Shown here one piece after another: positions 1 through 8,942 of a stretch of 64,000 bases of DNA. Below the pieces are notes generated by a model. It was not told where the DNA came from. It made no database searches and worked only from the letters and a program-made list of their open reading frames with translations. Source of the DNA: an uncultured Prevotellaceae bacterium (GTDB taxonomy: Bacteria; Bacteroidota; Bacteroidia; Bacteroidales; Muribaculaceae); NCBI GenBank assembly GCA_900320245.1, contig ONRP01000004.1:51444-115443 (forward strand). The letters run 5' to 3'. Every line of letters begins with the position of its first letter. The first letter of the stretch is position 1. The translations under genes and the position numbers were made by a program.

Positions 1-1296
1 CAAATCACCGCTATCAACCAGGAGGTGCAACGGCTGGAGCAGTCCCCCGAATTGCTCGAGATGAGAATCCGCAAGACGGCTCTCGAACAGAAATTTGCCG
101 ATGAAATCGCCGATTTCAAGGCCTTGATGGCGCGGCACAAGCAGGAGCGCGATGCCTTGAGGGACGCTGGCGACCTCACACCTGAGCAACAGGAAGCGCT
201 CCTCAACCAGAGCCGCTACGAGAAAGCCGAACTCAAGCGCATACGGCGGCGGCAGGAAGCCGAAAAGACCAAAATGTTCGATGAAATCGCCGATTTTCAA
301 CTCCGCATCGACCAGTTGAGGACGCGGCGCAAGACGATGAGCGAAGCCCTGCAAGAGCGCATCTTCAGGCTTTTTGTCGTGAGCAATGCCCGTGGTGAGC
401 GTCGCGACCTGGTCGAGGTGTTCAAGCCCTTGGGTACGCTGCCGCCAGCCGGGGCTGGGGAGTGTTGCGCCCCGCGACTGCTCAACTACGCATTCAACCA
501 TGGACTCAAGCCCCTGTGTATGGCCGAGTTCTGGTGGGGTGCTTCACCCGCTGGTGAGGTGCGTCATCACGGTCATTTCTATCCCGCCTGCCGCAGCAAG
601 TGCAAACCCATTCTCGACTTTATGCTCCAAGGCCTTGACGTGGAGGATAATCCGCTCGAGCAGCCGCAGCAGGACACCGTGTTGGACATCGTCTATGACG
701 ACCGTTGGCTCACGGTGCTCAATAAGCCCTCGGGGATGCTCACGGTGCCCGGCAAGGCACTGGAGGACTCGTTGCTAACACGTTACCAGGCCGCCCACCC
801 CGAGGCTCATGGCCCCATCGTGGTCCATCGCCTGGACCAGGAAACCTCGGGCCTGGTCATCTTTGCCAAAGACAAGGCTACCCATAAGGCCCTGCAGCAG
901 CAATTTGAACAGCACACTATCAGCAAGCGTTACATCGCCCTGCTCGACGGCTTGGTCATGCAGGATGAGGGCGTCATCGATCTGCCCATCCGCCCCGACG
1001 TCGACGACCGTCCCCGCCAACGAGTGGACCGCGAGCACGGCAGGCCCGCCGTGACCCGATACCGTGTGCTGGAACGCAACGACGGCGTGACCCGAATCAG
1101 CCTTGAACCGCTCACGGGCCGCACCCACCAGTTGCGCGTCCATGCTTCCCACCCCCTCGGGCTGAACTGCCCCATCGTGGGCGACCGCCTCTACGGTCGC
1201 ACCGCCAGGCGACTGATGCTGCATGCCCGGTCCATCACCTTTGTCCATCCAGCAACAGGCGAGACCCTTAGCCTCACCTGCTCTCCCGATTTCTGA
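1..1296 (+). CDS. RluA-family pseudouridine synthase, 5'-truncated by window edge
   Basis: The reading frame is open at base 1, so the true start lies outside the window. The GTG at 25 is only the first possible start inside it. About residues 1-125 are a charged Glu/Lys/Arg-rich coiled coil. The rest is a pseudouridine synthase domain with the catalytic motif HRLDQETSGLVIF (catalytic Asp near codon 279 counted from base 1) and the C-terminal GRTHQLRVHASHPLG and GDRLYG motifs. The family isomerises uridine in rRNA or tRNA. The long N-terminal extension is seen in Bacteroidales members, but its role is unknown and the RNA target cannot be assigned. A second RluA paralogue with an S4 domain lies at 29388. 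Confidence 0.9.
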   Translation, partial: QITAINQEVQRLEQSPELLEMRIRKTALEQKFADEIADFKALMARHKQERDALRDAGDLTPEQQEALLNQSRYEKAELKRIRRRQEAEKTKMFDEIADFQLRIDQLRTRRKTMSEALQERIFRLFVVSNARGERRDLVEVFKPLGTLPPAGAGECCAPRLLNYAFNHGLKPLCMAEFWWGASPAGEVRHHGHFYPACRSKCKPILDFMLQGLDVEDNPLEQPQQDTVLDIVYDDRWLTVLNKPSGMLTVPGKALEDSLLTRYQAAHPEAHGPIVVHRLDQETSGLVIFAKDKATHKALQQQFEQHTISKRYIALLDGLVMQDEGVIDLPIRPDVDDRPRQRVDREHGRPAVTRYRVLERNDGVTRISLEPLTGRTHQLRVHASHPLGLNCPIVGDRLYGRTARRLMLHARSITFVHPATGETLSLTCSPDF

Positions 1297-1302
1297 TGGG
1301 TA

Positions 1303-1335
1303 GGGAGTGTCATCATTCCTGTTTGAGACGCTCCC
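1303..1335. terminator. Possible terminator between convergent genes
   Basis: GGGAGTGTC at 1303 pairs with GACGCTCCC ending at 1335, with one G-U pair and a 15-base loop, between two convergent stop codons. There is no strong T-run, so support is weak. Confidence 0.35.
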
Positions 1336-1343
1336 CTTCGTGA

Positions 1344-2876
1344 CTAATTCCGGATATAATATTGGTGCAGCAATTGATCCTGCTGCTCTGATGTCATGTT
1401 CAAGAACGATTTGGCCTCCTCGCTCAGTTCCTCTCCGTTACGTTCCATATAGGCGATAGCCGTCTTCACCGCATAGCGGAAGCCCTCTTCGCCAGGGTCT
1501 TTCACATTGTTGGTGATGGCATAGTCGATCAGTGCGCAGATGGTTGCCATCACGCCGCAGGGGCTGGTGCCGACGGGACTGTCTCGCAGGGTGAGTGACA
1601 CCTCGTCGGAGTTGGTAGCCCAAGTGATTATATACGCGTTGACTTTTAACTTCAACGTGCTGGTGGTGTCAAAAGGCTGCTCCAGCACCCATCGTGCCAG
1701 TCGTTGCGCGTCAAGTTTATGTTTGTGGCATCCATCAGCGTCACCAATTTCTTCAAAGGGTGGGATATTCAGACGATCCTTGAGGTAAACTTGAGTCCTC
1801 AATGTGGGCCTTTCTTTGGTCGGCTTGAAGGTATCTTGATTGTACCAAGTGATGAAAGCATCCATGGCTGCCGTGGCCGAGTCGTTCTCCAGCCATTGCT
1901 CATAGGCCTTCTCGTCACCCTTTTGCAACAGCCACATGCAATAAGGCTCCCAGTAGCCGTTCTTGAACACTTTGTAGTCAAAGTCCAGGATAGGAACGTC
2001 ATAGTAATCCTTGTACATCTCATGGAACTCCTCGGTAAACCTCCGCTTCACTTCCACCAGGTTCTTGAGGTCAAGTGATGTCGCGCCTGCAAGCGAACGG
2101 AGCATGGCCATTTCATAGCCCAGAGGCAACGGAATCTCCACAACCGATGTGTCTTGATTGACGTTGATGGTATGGGTTTCGGTCAACGTGGAGTTGATGG
2201 TACCCTGCTCATTGTCAAACTGGATGTGGTCTTGATAGATGTCATACATCAGTTTGCTCATCTCGTTGCTGCGATTGTTGCTAGGCTCGAGCAGGCGGGC
2301 CACTTCGCCATACAACAGTGCCCACACCGGCTCGGTGGACATGGCATAGAGTTTGGCCAGGTGATAATAGGGAGAGGCCAAGTCGGGCTCAACCTCGATG
2401 GCCTTCTCGTAGAGCATCACCGCTTGGTCATAGTTCTGCTCGTGTTCGCTGATGATAGCCTGCTCCACATAGAGCAAACCGGCGTCGGGGAACCGTTTCA
2501 GCCCCTCGTTGTAGGCTTTGATGGCTTCTTTGCGTTTGCCCATATAGTCGAGCGTGTTGCCTTCCATCTGATAGACCTGGAAATTGGCCATCGGGTGTTT
2601 CTTCAGTTGATTGCACAGTTTCAGCAACTTGTCATAGTCCCCGGTCACGTTGTAGGCATAGCCCAATTCATACATGATGTCATAGTTGTCGGGATAGACC
2701 TTAATAAGCGTCTCGATGATGTCGATGGCCGTTTCGGGCATACCGTTGTCCATGAGTTCAACGGCTTTCTCAAGCCGGGTGCGGTCTTTGGCACTCAGGT
2801 CTTGCAGGGTGCCGGTTTGGGCCGTCAGTACCAGAGCCGACAGCAACATTACAAGGGTCAGAAGGGTATGTTTCAT
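1344..2876 (-). CDS. Exported TPR-repeat protein
   Basis: The 510-residue product starts with a clear signal peptide (MKHTLLTLVMLLSALVLTAQ). Residues about 30-205 are tetratricopeptide-like helical repeats (for example NYDIMYELGYAYNVTGDYDK and AIKAYNEGLKRFPDAGLLY), a protein-interaction scaffold. The C-terminal 300 residues have no motif I recognise. It is probably periplasmic or surface-associated. It is a single gene convergent with the RluA gene. A -7-like box, TACATTTG on the minus strand at 2958-2965, lies about 80 bp upstream of the start. No function is assigned beyond the TPR region. Confidence 0.85.
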   Translation of the reverse strand: MKHTLLTLVMLLSALVLTAQTGTLQDLSAKDRTRLEKAVELMDNGMPETAIDIIETLIKVYPDNYDIMYELGYAYNVTGDYDKLLKLCNQLKKHPMANFQVYQMEGNTLDYMGKRKEAIKAYNEGLKRFPDAGLLYVEQAIISEHEQNYDQAVMLYEKAIEVEPDLASPYYHLAKLYAMSTEPVWALLYGEVARLLEPSNNRSNEMSKLMYDIYQDHIQFDNEQGTINSTLTETHTINVNQDTSVVEIPLPLGYEMAMLRSLAGATSLDLKNLVEVKRRFTEEFHEMYKDYYDVPILDFDYKVFKNGYWEPYCMWLLQKGDEKAYEQWLENDSATAAMDAFITWYNQDTFKPTKERPTLRTQVYLKDRLNIPPFEEIGDADGCHKHKLDAQRLARWVLEQPFDTTSTLKLKVNAYIITWATNSDEVSLTLRDSPVGTSPCGVMATICALIDYAITNNVKDPGEEGFRYAVKTAIAYMERNGEELSEEAKSFLNMTSEQQDQLLHQYYIRN

Positions 2877-2957
2877 GATGGTTGAAATTTATAAGATAAA
2901 TAATCAGGATTGTTGGCTGGCAGCCCAGGTCATCAGGCTCTTGCCGCTCTTATGTCG

Positions 2958-2965
2958 CAAATGTA
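2958..2965 (-). promoter_or_regulatory. Bacteroidetes -7 box for TPR gene
   Basis: TACATTTG on the minus strand fits TAnnTTTG. No matching TTG lies 19-21 bp upstream, so the call rests on the -7 box alone. Confidence 0.45.
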
Positions 2966-3076
2966 AGGAAATATGGCGATGAAATTGAAAATATTTACAT
3001 TTTTTTTGAAATCAGCCTGTTTTAGCCAAAAAGAATGAAACAATCCTAATAGTTTACAAAAATAAATTAAAATGCT

Positions 3077-3106
3077 TTGCCGTTTGCAATTGTAACTCTA
3101 TATTTG
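3077..3106 (+). promoter_or_regulatory. Bacteroidetes-type promoter for TonB-C gene
   Basis: TTG at 3077-3079, a 19-bp spacer, then TATATTTG at 3099-3106. The leader to the ATG at 3168 is about 55 nt. Confidence 0.65.
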
Positions 3107-3167
3107 CCGCTGTCAAAGCACCGGAAAGCCCGCTGCCGCGACATTTCATCACTAATTCAAATAGCCT

Positions 3168-3608
3168 ATGCTCAAACGATTACGTTTAGGTTTGCTTTGT
3201 TTGATGGCGTTATTTACCGTGGTGCCCATGGCAGCACAGGTGCGTCACGTCACCACGGTCAATCCCTCGACCAAGCAGTCCTATTCGGTGGTCTATGAGT
3301 TTGACTACGTTGACATCCAGCCCCAATTCCCCGGCGGTGAGCGGGGACTCATCAACTTCATCAACAAAACCCGCGAGTACCCCTATCACGCTTACAAGAA
3401 GCACATCCAGGGGCGCGTGCTGTGCAGTTTCGTCGTCGGCACCGATGGTCGCGTGAGCGACGTGCGCGTGATTCGCGGAGCAGGCGACGAGAGCCTCAAC
3501 CGCGAGGCTGTGCGCGTCATCGGCGAGATGCCGCGCTGGAGTGTCGGCAAGGTGGGCAACCAGCCTGTCGCCGTGCGCGTTGTCCTGCCCATCAACTTCC
3601 GCCTGTAA
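3168..3608 (+). CDS. Small exported protein with TonB C-terminal domain
   Basis: The 146-residue protein has an N-terminal signal peptide (to about VPMAAQ, residue 24) followed by a TonB_C-type domain: PQFPGGERGLINFI, YPYHAYKKHIQGRVLCSFVV, GTDGRVSDVRVIRG and LNREAVRVI. In TonB this domain contacts TonB-dependent receptors and transmits energy from ExbBD. This protein lacks the usual membrane anchor plus proline-rich linker, so it is not a complete TonB. It is more likely a periplasmic single-domain relative. It has its own promoter and a strong terminator, so it is monocistronic. Confidence 0.85.
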   Translation: MLKRLRLGLLCLMALFTVVPMAAQVRHVTTVNPSTKQSYSVVYEFDYVDIQPQFPGGERGLINFINKTREYPYHAYKKHIQGRVLCSFVVGTDGRVSDVRVIRGAGDESLNREAVRVIGEMPRWSVGKVGNQPVAVRVVLPINFRL

Positions 3609-3637
3609 CACCCTCACCATGGGCCGGTTTCTATGCC

Positions 3638-3664
3638 ACGCTAAAGTGATTAGCGTGTTTTTTT
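3638..3664 (+). terminator. Rho-independent terminator after TonB-C gene
   Basis: CACGCTAA (3638-3645), a 5-base loop, TTAGCGTG (3651-3658), then a T-run. The stem is a perfect 8 bp. Confidence 0.9.
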
Positions 3665-3762
3665 GTCTTGTTGCCAGCCTGGTGATGACGATTTCCCATA
3701 ATGCCAACCCCACTGACAGACTGCAGTTTTGCCATTTTTTTGGGTTATTTGTTGATTTTTGC

Positions 3763-3793
3763 TTGCATATTGTGAATAAATAGACTAATTTTG
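3763..3793 (+). promoter_or_regulatory. Promoter of C10 protease 1
   Basis: TTG at 3763-3765, 20 bp, TAATTTTG at 3786-3793. The leader that follows (CATTAACTAACATTTTTATA and onwards) is almost the same as that of the next gene. Confidence 0.75.
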
Positions 3794-3844
3794 CCGCCAA
3801 TTCTAAACATTAACTAACATTTTTATATTTTTCAAGTTTTGCTT

Positions 3845-6205
3845 ATGAAGAAATTTTTATTCCTGTTGACCATCGCGTTTGCCGCGATGTCGATGTCGGC
3901 TGCACCTGTTGATCAGGCCACAGCCCAGAAGAAAGCCAAGGATTACCTTGCCCAGGCCTATGCCGGCAAGATCATGTCCCCTAACGCTTTAAACCCCGTG
4001 CTCGTCAAGACCGAGATGTGCAACGGGAAATCAACTCCCGCATTTTACGTTTACAACACCAGCACGACCTTTGTCGTGGTGGCTGCCGATGACCGTGCCG
4101 AGACGATTCTGATGGTCGGCGACAAGCCCCTCCAGGATGTCGAGAACCTGCCCCTGGGTCTCCAGGACATGTTCACCGTGTACAAGGGTGAGATTACCTA
4201 CCTCGCTGAGCATCCCGACCTCAAGGTGGTTGCCAATGTCAAGAACAACTCACTCAATGCCGTAACCTATGGCCCGCTGCTCTCCTGCAACTGGGATCAG
4301 GACGCTCCCTACTGGAACGAGTGCACCTTCAGCGGTTACCAGTGCTACACCGGCTGCCCCGCAACCTCGGCTGCCATGGTGTTCTATTATTGGAAATATC
4401 CCACCGACCCCGCACCCGCACTGCCCGGCTATGCATCAACGATTGATGTTAGTTATTGGAACTCAATCAGTTATACCCACCCGGCAATGCCTTCGGTTAC
4501 CTTCGATTGGGACAACATGCTCGACACCTACACTGGCTCCTACACCAATGCACAGGGTGCTGCCGTTGCCGCGCTGATGCACTATATCGGCCATGCCGAG
4601 CACATGGCGTACGGTACCCAAAGCGCCGGTGGTAGTGGTGTGCACGTTGACAGTGTGGGTAACATCCTCAACGCCTTCCTTATCTGCGGTTATGACCCCG
4701 AGACCACCCACTTCGTGAAGAAGACCAGCGCCTATAGCGGTGGTACCACCCTCTACAGCGATGCCGAGTGGGCAGCAATGATTCAGGAGGAGATGGCCGC
4801 TGAGCGTCCCATCGTCTTCTGCGCCGTTGGTGATGGCGGTCACGCCTTCAACGTTGACGGTTACCGCAGCAACGACAGCAAGTACCACATCAACCTGGGT
4901 TGGAGCGGCGACGGCAATGGCTGGTGCGTGCTCAACTCCTTCGGTGGCGGTGGCTCTGTTTTCAATACCTATCAGCAGATGGTACTCGGTATCCAGCCCC
5001 CCGCACAGGGTCCCTCTATCAAGGTGAACACGACCACCCTGAACATGGAAGCCTTCGTGGGCAAGACCTCTACCGCAACCTTCACCGTCAAGGGTAATGA
5101 ACTTACCAGCAACATCACCCTGACGCTCAATGACCCCGACGGCGCATTTGCTCTCGATGCCACCAGCGTCGCTGTCAGCGACCAGGAGAACGGCAAGGTC
5201 ATCACCGTGACCTATGCTCCTCAGGCCAGCGGCAACCACACCGCCACCATCACTCTGAGCAACCCCGCTGCCGATGACAAGGTGATTACCATCAATGGTG
5301 TCGCAACCCTCGAGACCTTCGTTCCCGAAATGCAACCCGCCAACGAGAACTACATCAACCTGACCAAGTTCCGCGCCGACTGGACCGACCAGACCGATCC
5401 TGCCAATGTCGAGAATTACACCCTCGAGGTTTCTACCCGTCCTGCTGTCGAGTTGCTCGACACCACCGATTGGACCTCGAACAACAATGTGCCTGCAGGC
5501 TGGACCGCATCTGGTCTGAACTATTATGGCTCTAACAGCGCATGCTACCTGTCTTCATATGGCAACAGTTATGTACAGAGCAAAACCTATGACCTTACAG
5601 GATATGACAAGGTGACCGTGATGGTTTACTCTGAGCCCTACGGCAGTTCCAACACCATGACCGTGTCCACCAGCGTTGACACAAAAACTAAGACTCTCTC
5701 GGGTTCCTCATTCTCCTGGTACACCTTCGTCCTGAATTGCGCAAGCAGCGACTATGTGAAACTCACCACCACTGGTTTGCCTGACATGAGGTACATGAAG
5801 GTTTATGCCGGTGACCTGACCGCTGCTATGCAACTCAAGGCTAACGAGGAGGGTGACGCAACCTACCGCCTCATCACCGGTATCACCGACAAGAACTACA
5901 CCGTCAATAATCTCGAGGCTGCTGGCACCTTCTATTACAGAGTGAAGGCCCTCTACATCGACGGTACTCAGAGCGCATGGAGCAACAGCCAGAAGGTTAC
6001 CCTCTTCGAGAACGGTGACGGCTATACTCTTGGCGACGTGAACCACGACCAGAGCGTAGACATCAACGATGTTACCGCACTGATCGCTTACGTGCTGGGC
6101 CAGGGCAACACCATTTGCACTGACTGCGCTGACGTATTTGACGACGACGCTATTGATATCAACGATGTTACCGCACTGATCAACATGGTGCTGGGTATGC
6201 AGTAA
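3845..6205 (+). CDS. Secreted C10 cysteine protease with dockerin-like tail (paralogue 1)
   Basis: The ATG at 3845 is chosen because a signal peptide follows at once (MKKFLFLLTIAFAAMSMSAA). A TTG two codons upstream is less likely. The 786-residue order is: signal peptide; Spi/I69-like propeptide (about 22-140); streptopain-like protease (about 142-385) with nucleophile Cys171 in TGCPATSAAM, His333 in GGHAFNVDGY and the YHINLGWSG strand; Ig-like domain (about 390-490); FnIII/carbohydrate-binding-like region (about 495-720); and two dockerin-type Ca-binding repeats (730-786, GDVNHDQSVDINDV and ADVFDDDAIDINDV). The catalytic pair is intact, so it should be an active protease matured by propeptide removal. 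First of four tandem paralogues. No separate Spi or Bfi inhibitor gene is adjacent. Confidence 0.92.
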   Translation: MKKFLFLLTIAFAAMSMSAAPVDQATAQKKAKDYLAQAYAGKIMSPNALNPVLVKTEMCNGKSTPAFYVYNTSTTFVVVAADDRAETILMVGDKPLQDVENLPLGLQDMFTVYKGEITYLAEHPDLKVVANVKNNSLNAVTYGPLLSCNWDQDAPYWNECTFSGYQCYTGCPATSAAMVFYYWKYPTDPAPALPGYASTIDVSYWNSISYTHPAMPSVTFDWDNMLDTYTGSYTNAQGAAVAALMHYIGHAEHMAYGTQSAGGSGVHVDSVGNILNAFLICGYDPETTHFVKKTSAYSGGTTLYSDAEWAAMIQEEMAAERPIVFCAVGDGGHAFNVDGYRSNDSKYHINLGWSGDGNGWCVLNSFGGGGSVFNTYQQMVLGIQPPAQGPSIKVNTTTLNMEAFVGKTSTATFTVKGNELTSNITLTLNDPDGAFALDATSVAVSDQENGKVITVTYAPQASGNHTATITLSNPAADDKVITINGVATLETFVPEMQPANENYINLTKFRADWTDQTDPANVENYTLEVSTRPAVELLDTTDWTSNNNVPAGWTASGLNYYGSNSACYLSSYGNSYVQSKTYDLTGYDKVTVMVYSEPYGSSNTMTVSTSVDTKTKTLSGSSFSWYTFVLNCASSDYVKLTTTGLPDMRYMKVYAGDLTAAMQLKANEEGDATYRLITGITDKNYTVNNLEAAGTFYYRVKALYIDGTQSAWSNSQKVTLFENGDGYTLGDVNHDQSVDINDVTALIAYVLGQGNTICTDCADVFDDDAIDINDVTALINMVLGMQ

Positions 6206-6246
6206 TCATGCAAGACATCGATTAAACAAAGCGAATTAATCAAATC

Positions 6247-6287
6247 GTGGGGCAGGGGAGCCATCCCTTGCCCCACATTTTTTTTAG
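6247..6287 (+). terminator. Terminator after C10 protease 1 (duplicated copy A)
   Basis: GTGGGGCAGGG pairs with CCCTTGCCCCAC (one bulged base) and is followed by a T-run. The same sequence recurs at 8814-8851 after paralogue 2. Confidence 0.9.
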
Positions 6288-6305
6288 ACTGGTTCTGGAA
6301 AAATG

Positions 6306-6336
6306 TTGGTATTCCGCTCGACTTGCACTATCTTTG
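6306..6336 (+). promoter_or_regulatory. Promoter of C10 protease 2
   Basis: TTG at 6306-6308, 20 bp, TATCTTTG at 6329-6336. The leader is about 45 nt and nearly identical to that of paralogue 1. Confidence 0.8.
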
Positions 6337-6387
6337 TCGCCAATTCCAAACATTAACTATCATTTTTATATTTTTCAAGTTTTGCTT

Positions 6388-8772
6388 ATGAAGAAATTTA
6401 TATTACTGTTGACTATCGCGTTTGCCGCGATGTCGCTGTCGGCCGCCGATGTGTCCTCAACGCAGGCAAAGGCTGCAGCAAGTGCGTTTCTTAACAAACA
6501 AGTAGCCGCAGGGCATATTAAAGCCGCTGCCGCTGCCAACCTCCAACTCGTCAAGGCTGAAGTCTCGGTAGCCAGGCCCACAGCAGTGGACTACTACATC
6601 TTCAACTCGGCGAAATCTTATGTTGTGGTTGCTGGTGATGATCTGGCTCCCCAGATCCTGATGTACGGTGAAAAGGGTGCTCTCGACATTAACAACATCC
6701 CTCCCGGCATGCAGTGGCTGCTCAACAAGTACAAATATCAGATTGACGGTCTGAAGGCCGGTACCATGATGCCGGTGAAACTTCCTAAGTTCGCCACCAC
6801 GCCTGTTGCACCGCTGGTAAACGCTAACTGGGACCAGAGCGCTCCTTACAACAACCAGTGCCCCACCAGTGGCAGTTATCACGCCGTTACAGGTTGCCCG
6901 GCAACCTCGTTGGCTATGTGCTACTACAAGTGGAAATGGCCCGAGACCTATCCCGCAGTAGCCGCCATCTCGTCGGCTTACGGTATTGCCGCTCCTGCTC
7001 TGCCCGAACGTGAAGCCGATTGGGCAAACATCATCGACGAGTACACTGGCCCGAGCAACTACAATTCTACATCCGCGCAGAAGGACGCTGTGGCATGGCT
7101 GATGCGCTATGCTGGCCAGGCTATTCCCGATTATTCTTACGGTATCAGTGCCAGTGGTGCCAACGACCCCGAAATCTATCAGGGTTGCATCAATATGGGT
7201 TACACCGATGCCCAATACCTCTTGCTCACCGAACTTCAGGGTGGTGGTTGGAGCGGCTACTCCAATGGCCCGCAGCAGTACACCGACGCCGAGTGGAACG
7301 AATTCATGCTGAACGAACTCCACAACGGTCGTCCCATCGAGTACCTGGCCTATGACTACAGTGGCTACCAACTTTCGGGTCATGCCTTTAACGTGTTTGG
7401 TGTAAATGCCAGTGGTCAGTACTATGTGAACTGGGGCTGGAGCGGCGACAGCAACGGCTATTGCACGCTGCACAACTTCACCACCGCTACCGGCGCTACT
7501 GGCCAGGCTGGCGCCTATGTCTTCAACTATGGCGAAGCCATGATTATCGGCATCGAGCCTCCCGCTGGCGCGCTTACCGATCCCAGAATCAAGGTTAACC
7601 CCACTACGCTCAACATGAGCACTATTGTGGGCAATCCCGCCACCGCCACATTCAACGTTAAGGGTTACAACCTCGTTGACAATATTGGCTTGAGCATTAG
7701 CGGTGATAATGCCTTCTCGCTGAGCACCACCAATGTCAATGCCAATGCCTCTCAGTCAGAAAATGGTGTGGATGTAACTGTTACCTATAATCCCGCTAAC
7801 CCTGGCAACCACGAGGCTGTTGTCACGTTGACCAGCACTGATGCTCCTGACGTGACGCTCAAGATCAACGGTCTTGCTGAGTTGGAGACCTATGAGCCTG
7901 TGATGCTCGAAGCCGGCAATATCACTTCCACCTCGTTCAAGGCCACCTGGACCGACGAGACCCCTGCCGAGAACGTGGAGAGTTACACCCTGTTTGTGAG
8001 CGCTGAACCCTTCAAGCCCGCAGTTGCCCTGCTCGACACTACCGACTGGACTTCTTCGAATGCTCTGCCTGCTGGCTGGACTTCAAGCGGTTTCAGTTAT
8101 TTTGGTTCCAATAACGCTGCCTACTTGAGTAACAGCGGCTATATACAGACTTGTAACTACGACCTCACAGGCTATGACAAGATGACTGTGATGATTTACT
8201 CTGAGCCCTACGGCAGTAGCAACACAATCACAGTGGCTACCAGTCTTCAGAGCAAGACCATTAACTTGTCTGGCAGTACCTTCAACTGGTACACCGTCGT
8301 TCTGGATTGCGCAACCAATGACCATGTCAAGGTTACTTCTTCTGGTCTACCCGACATGAGGTACATGAAGGTTTATGCCGGTGACCTGACCGCTGCTATG
8401 CAACTCAAGGCCAGCGAAACCGGTGACAAGACCTATCGTGTCATCACCGGTATCACCGACAAGAGTTACACCGTGACCAATCTCACCGAGAATGGCACCT
8501 ACTACTTCTATGTGATGGCCAACTACACCGATGGCGGTGTTTGTGACAGTAACATCGAGGAGGTTACCTTGTTCGGTGAAGCCCACGACTATGAGCCTGG
8601 TGACGTGAACCACGACCAAAGCGTAGACATCAACGATGTTACCGCCCTCATCTCCTATGTGCTGGGCCAGGGCAACACCATCTGCATGACCTGCGCCGAC
8701 GTAACTGCCAACGGCTATATTGATATCAACGATGTTACCGCACTGATCAACCTGTTACTGGGTATGCAGTAA
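6388..8772 (+). CDS. Secreted C10 cysteine protease with dockerin-like tail (paralogue 2)
   Basis: The ATG at 6388 begins the signal peptide MKKFILLLTIAFAAMSLSAA. The open frame extends further 5' across the terminator, but that part is not coding. The 794 residues comprise a propeptide (about 22-140), protease domain with Cys170 (VTGCPATSLAM), His332 (SGHAFNVFGV) and YYVNWGWSG, an Ig-like domain, an FnIII-like region and a dockerin-like tail (738-794). The first dockerin repeat and a 59-bp stretch (8353-8411, matching 5783-5841) are identical or nearly so to paralogue 1, which indicates recent duplication or gene conversion. The protease half is more diverged, suggesting a different substrate preference. 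Confidence 0.92.
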   Translation: MKKFILLLTIAFAAMSLSAADVSSTQAKAAASAFLNKQVAAGHIKAAAAANLQLVKAEVSVARPTAVDYYIFNSAKSYVVVAGDDLAPQILMYGEKGALDINNIPPGMQWLLNKYKYQIDGLKAGTMMPVKLPKFATTPVAPLVNANWDQSAPYNNQCPTSGSYHAVTGCPATSLAMCYYKWKWPETYPAVAAISSAYGIAAPALPEREADWANIIDEYTGPSNYNSTSAQKDAVAWLMRYAGQAIPDYSYGISASGANDPEIYQGCINMGYTDAQYLLLTELQGGGWSGYSNGPQQYTDAEWNEFMLNELHNGRPIEYLAYDYSGYQLSGHAFNVFGVNASGQYYVNWGWSGDSNGYCTLHNFTTATGATGQAGAYVFNYGEAMIIGIEPPAGALTDPRIKVNPTTLNMSTIVGNPATATFNVKGYNLVDNIGLSISGDNAFSLSTTNVNANASQSENGVDVTVTYNPANPGNHEAVVTLTSTDAPDVTLKINGLAELETYEPVMLEAGNITSTSFKATWTDETPAENVESYTLFVSAEPFKPAVALLDTTDWTSSNALPAGWTSSGFSYFGSNNAAYLSNSGYIQTCNYDLTGYDKMTVMIYSEPYGSSNTITVATSLQSKTINLSGSTFNWYTVVLDCATNDHVKVTSSGLPDMRYMKVYAGDLTAAMQLKASETGDKTYRVITGITDKSYTVTNLTENGTYYFYVMANYTDGGVCDSNIEEVTLFGEAHDYEPGDVNHDQSVDINDVTALISYVLGQGNTICMTCADVTANGYIDINDVTALINLLLGMQ

Positions 8773-8813
8773 TCATGCAAGACATCGATTAAACAAAGCG
8801 AATTAATCAAATC

Positions 8814-8851
8814 GTGGGGCAGGGGAGCCATCCCTTGCCCCACATTTTTTT
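8814..8851 (+). terminator. Terminator after C10 protease 2 (duplicated copy B)
   Basis: The same GTGGGGCA/TGCCCCAC hairpin and T-run as at 6247. The preceding bases from the stop codon onward are also the same. Confidence 0.9.
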
Positions 8852-8871
8852 GACACATATGGGGAAAAATG

Positions 8872-8902
8872 TTGGCATTCCGCTCGGCTTGCACTATCTT
8901 TG
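8872..8902 (+). promoter_or_regulatory. Promoter of C10 protease 3
   Basis: TTG at 8872-8874, 20 bp, TATCTTTG at 8895-8902. The sequence between the boxes closely matches that of the paralogue 2 promoter. Confidence 0.8.
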
Positions 8903-8942
8903 CGGCCGCTAATTGACATTAACACCATTAATATCACCCTTA

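Noticed and set aside
3168-3608. Complete TonB protein
   Set aside because: Only the C-terminal domain follows a signal peptide; the anchor and Pro-rich spacer are missing.
6247-6387. N-terminal extension of C10 protease 2 from an upstream start
   Set aside because: The extension would be translated from the terminator and promoter of the preceding spacer; the signal peptide starts at 6388.
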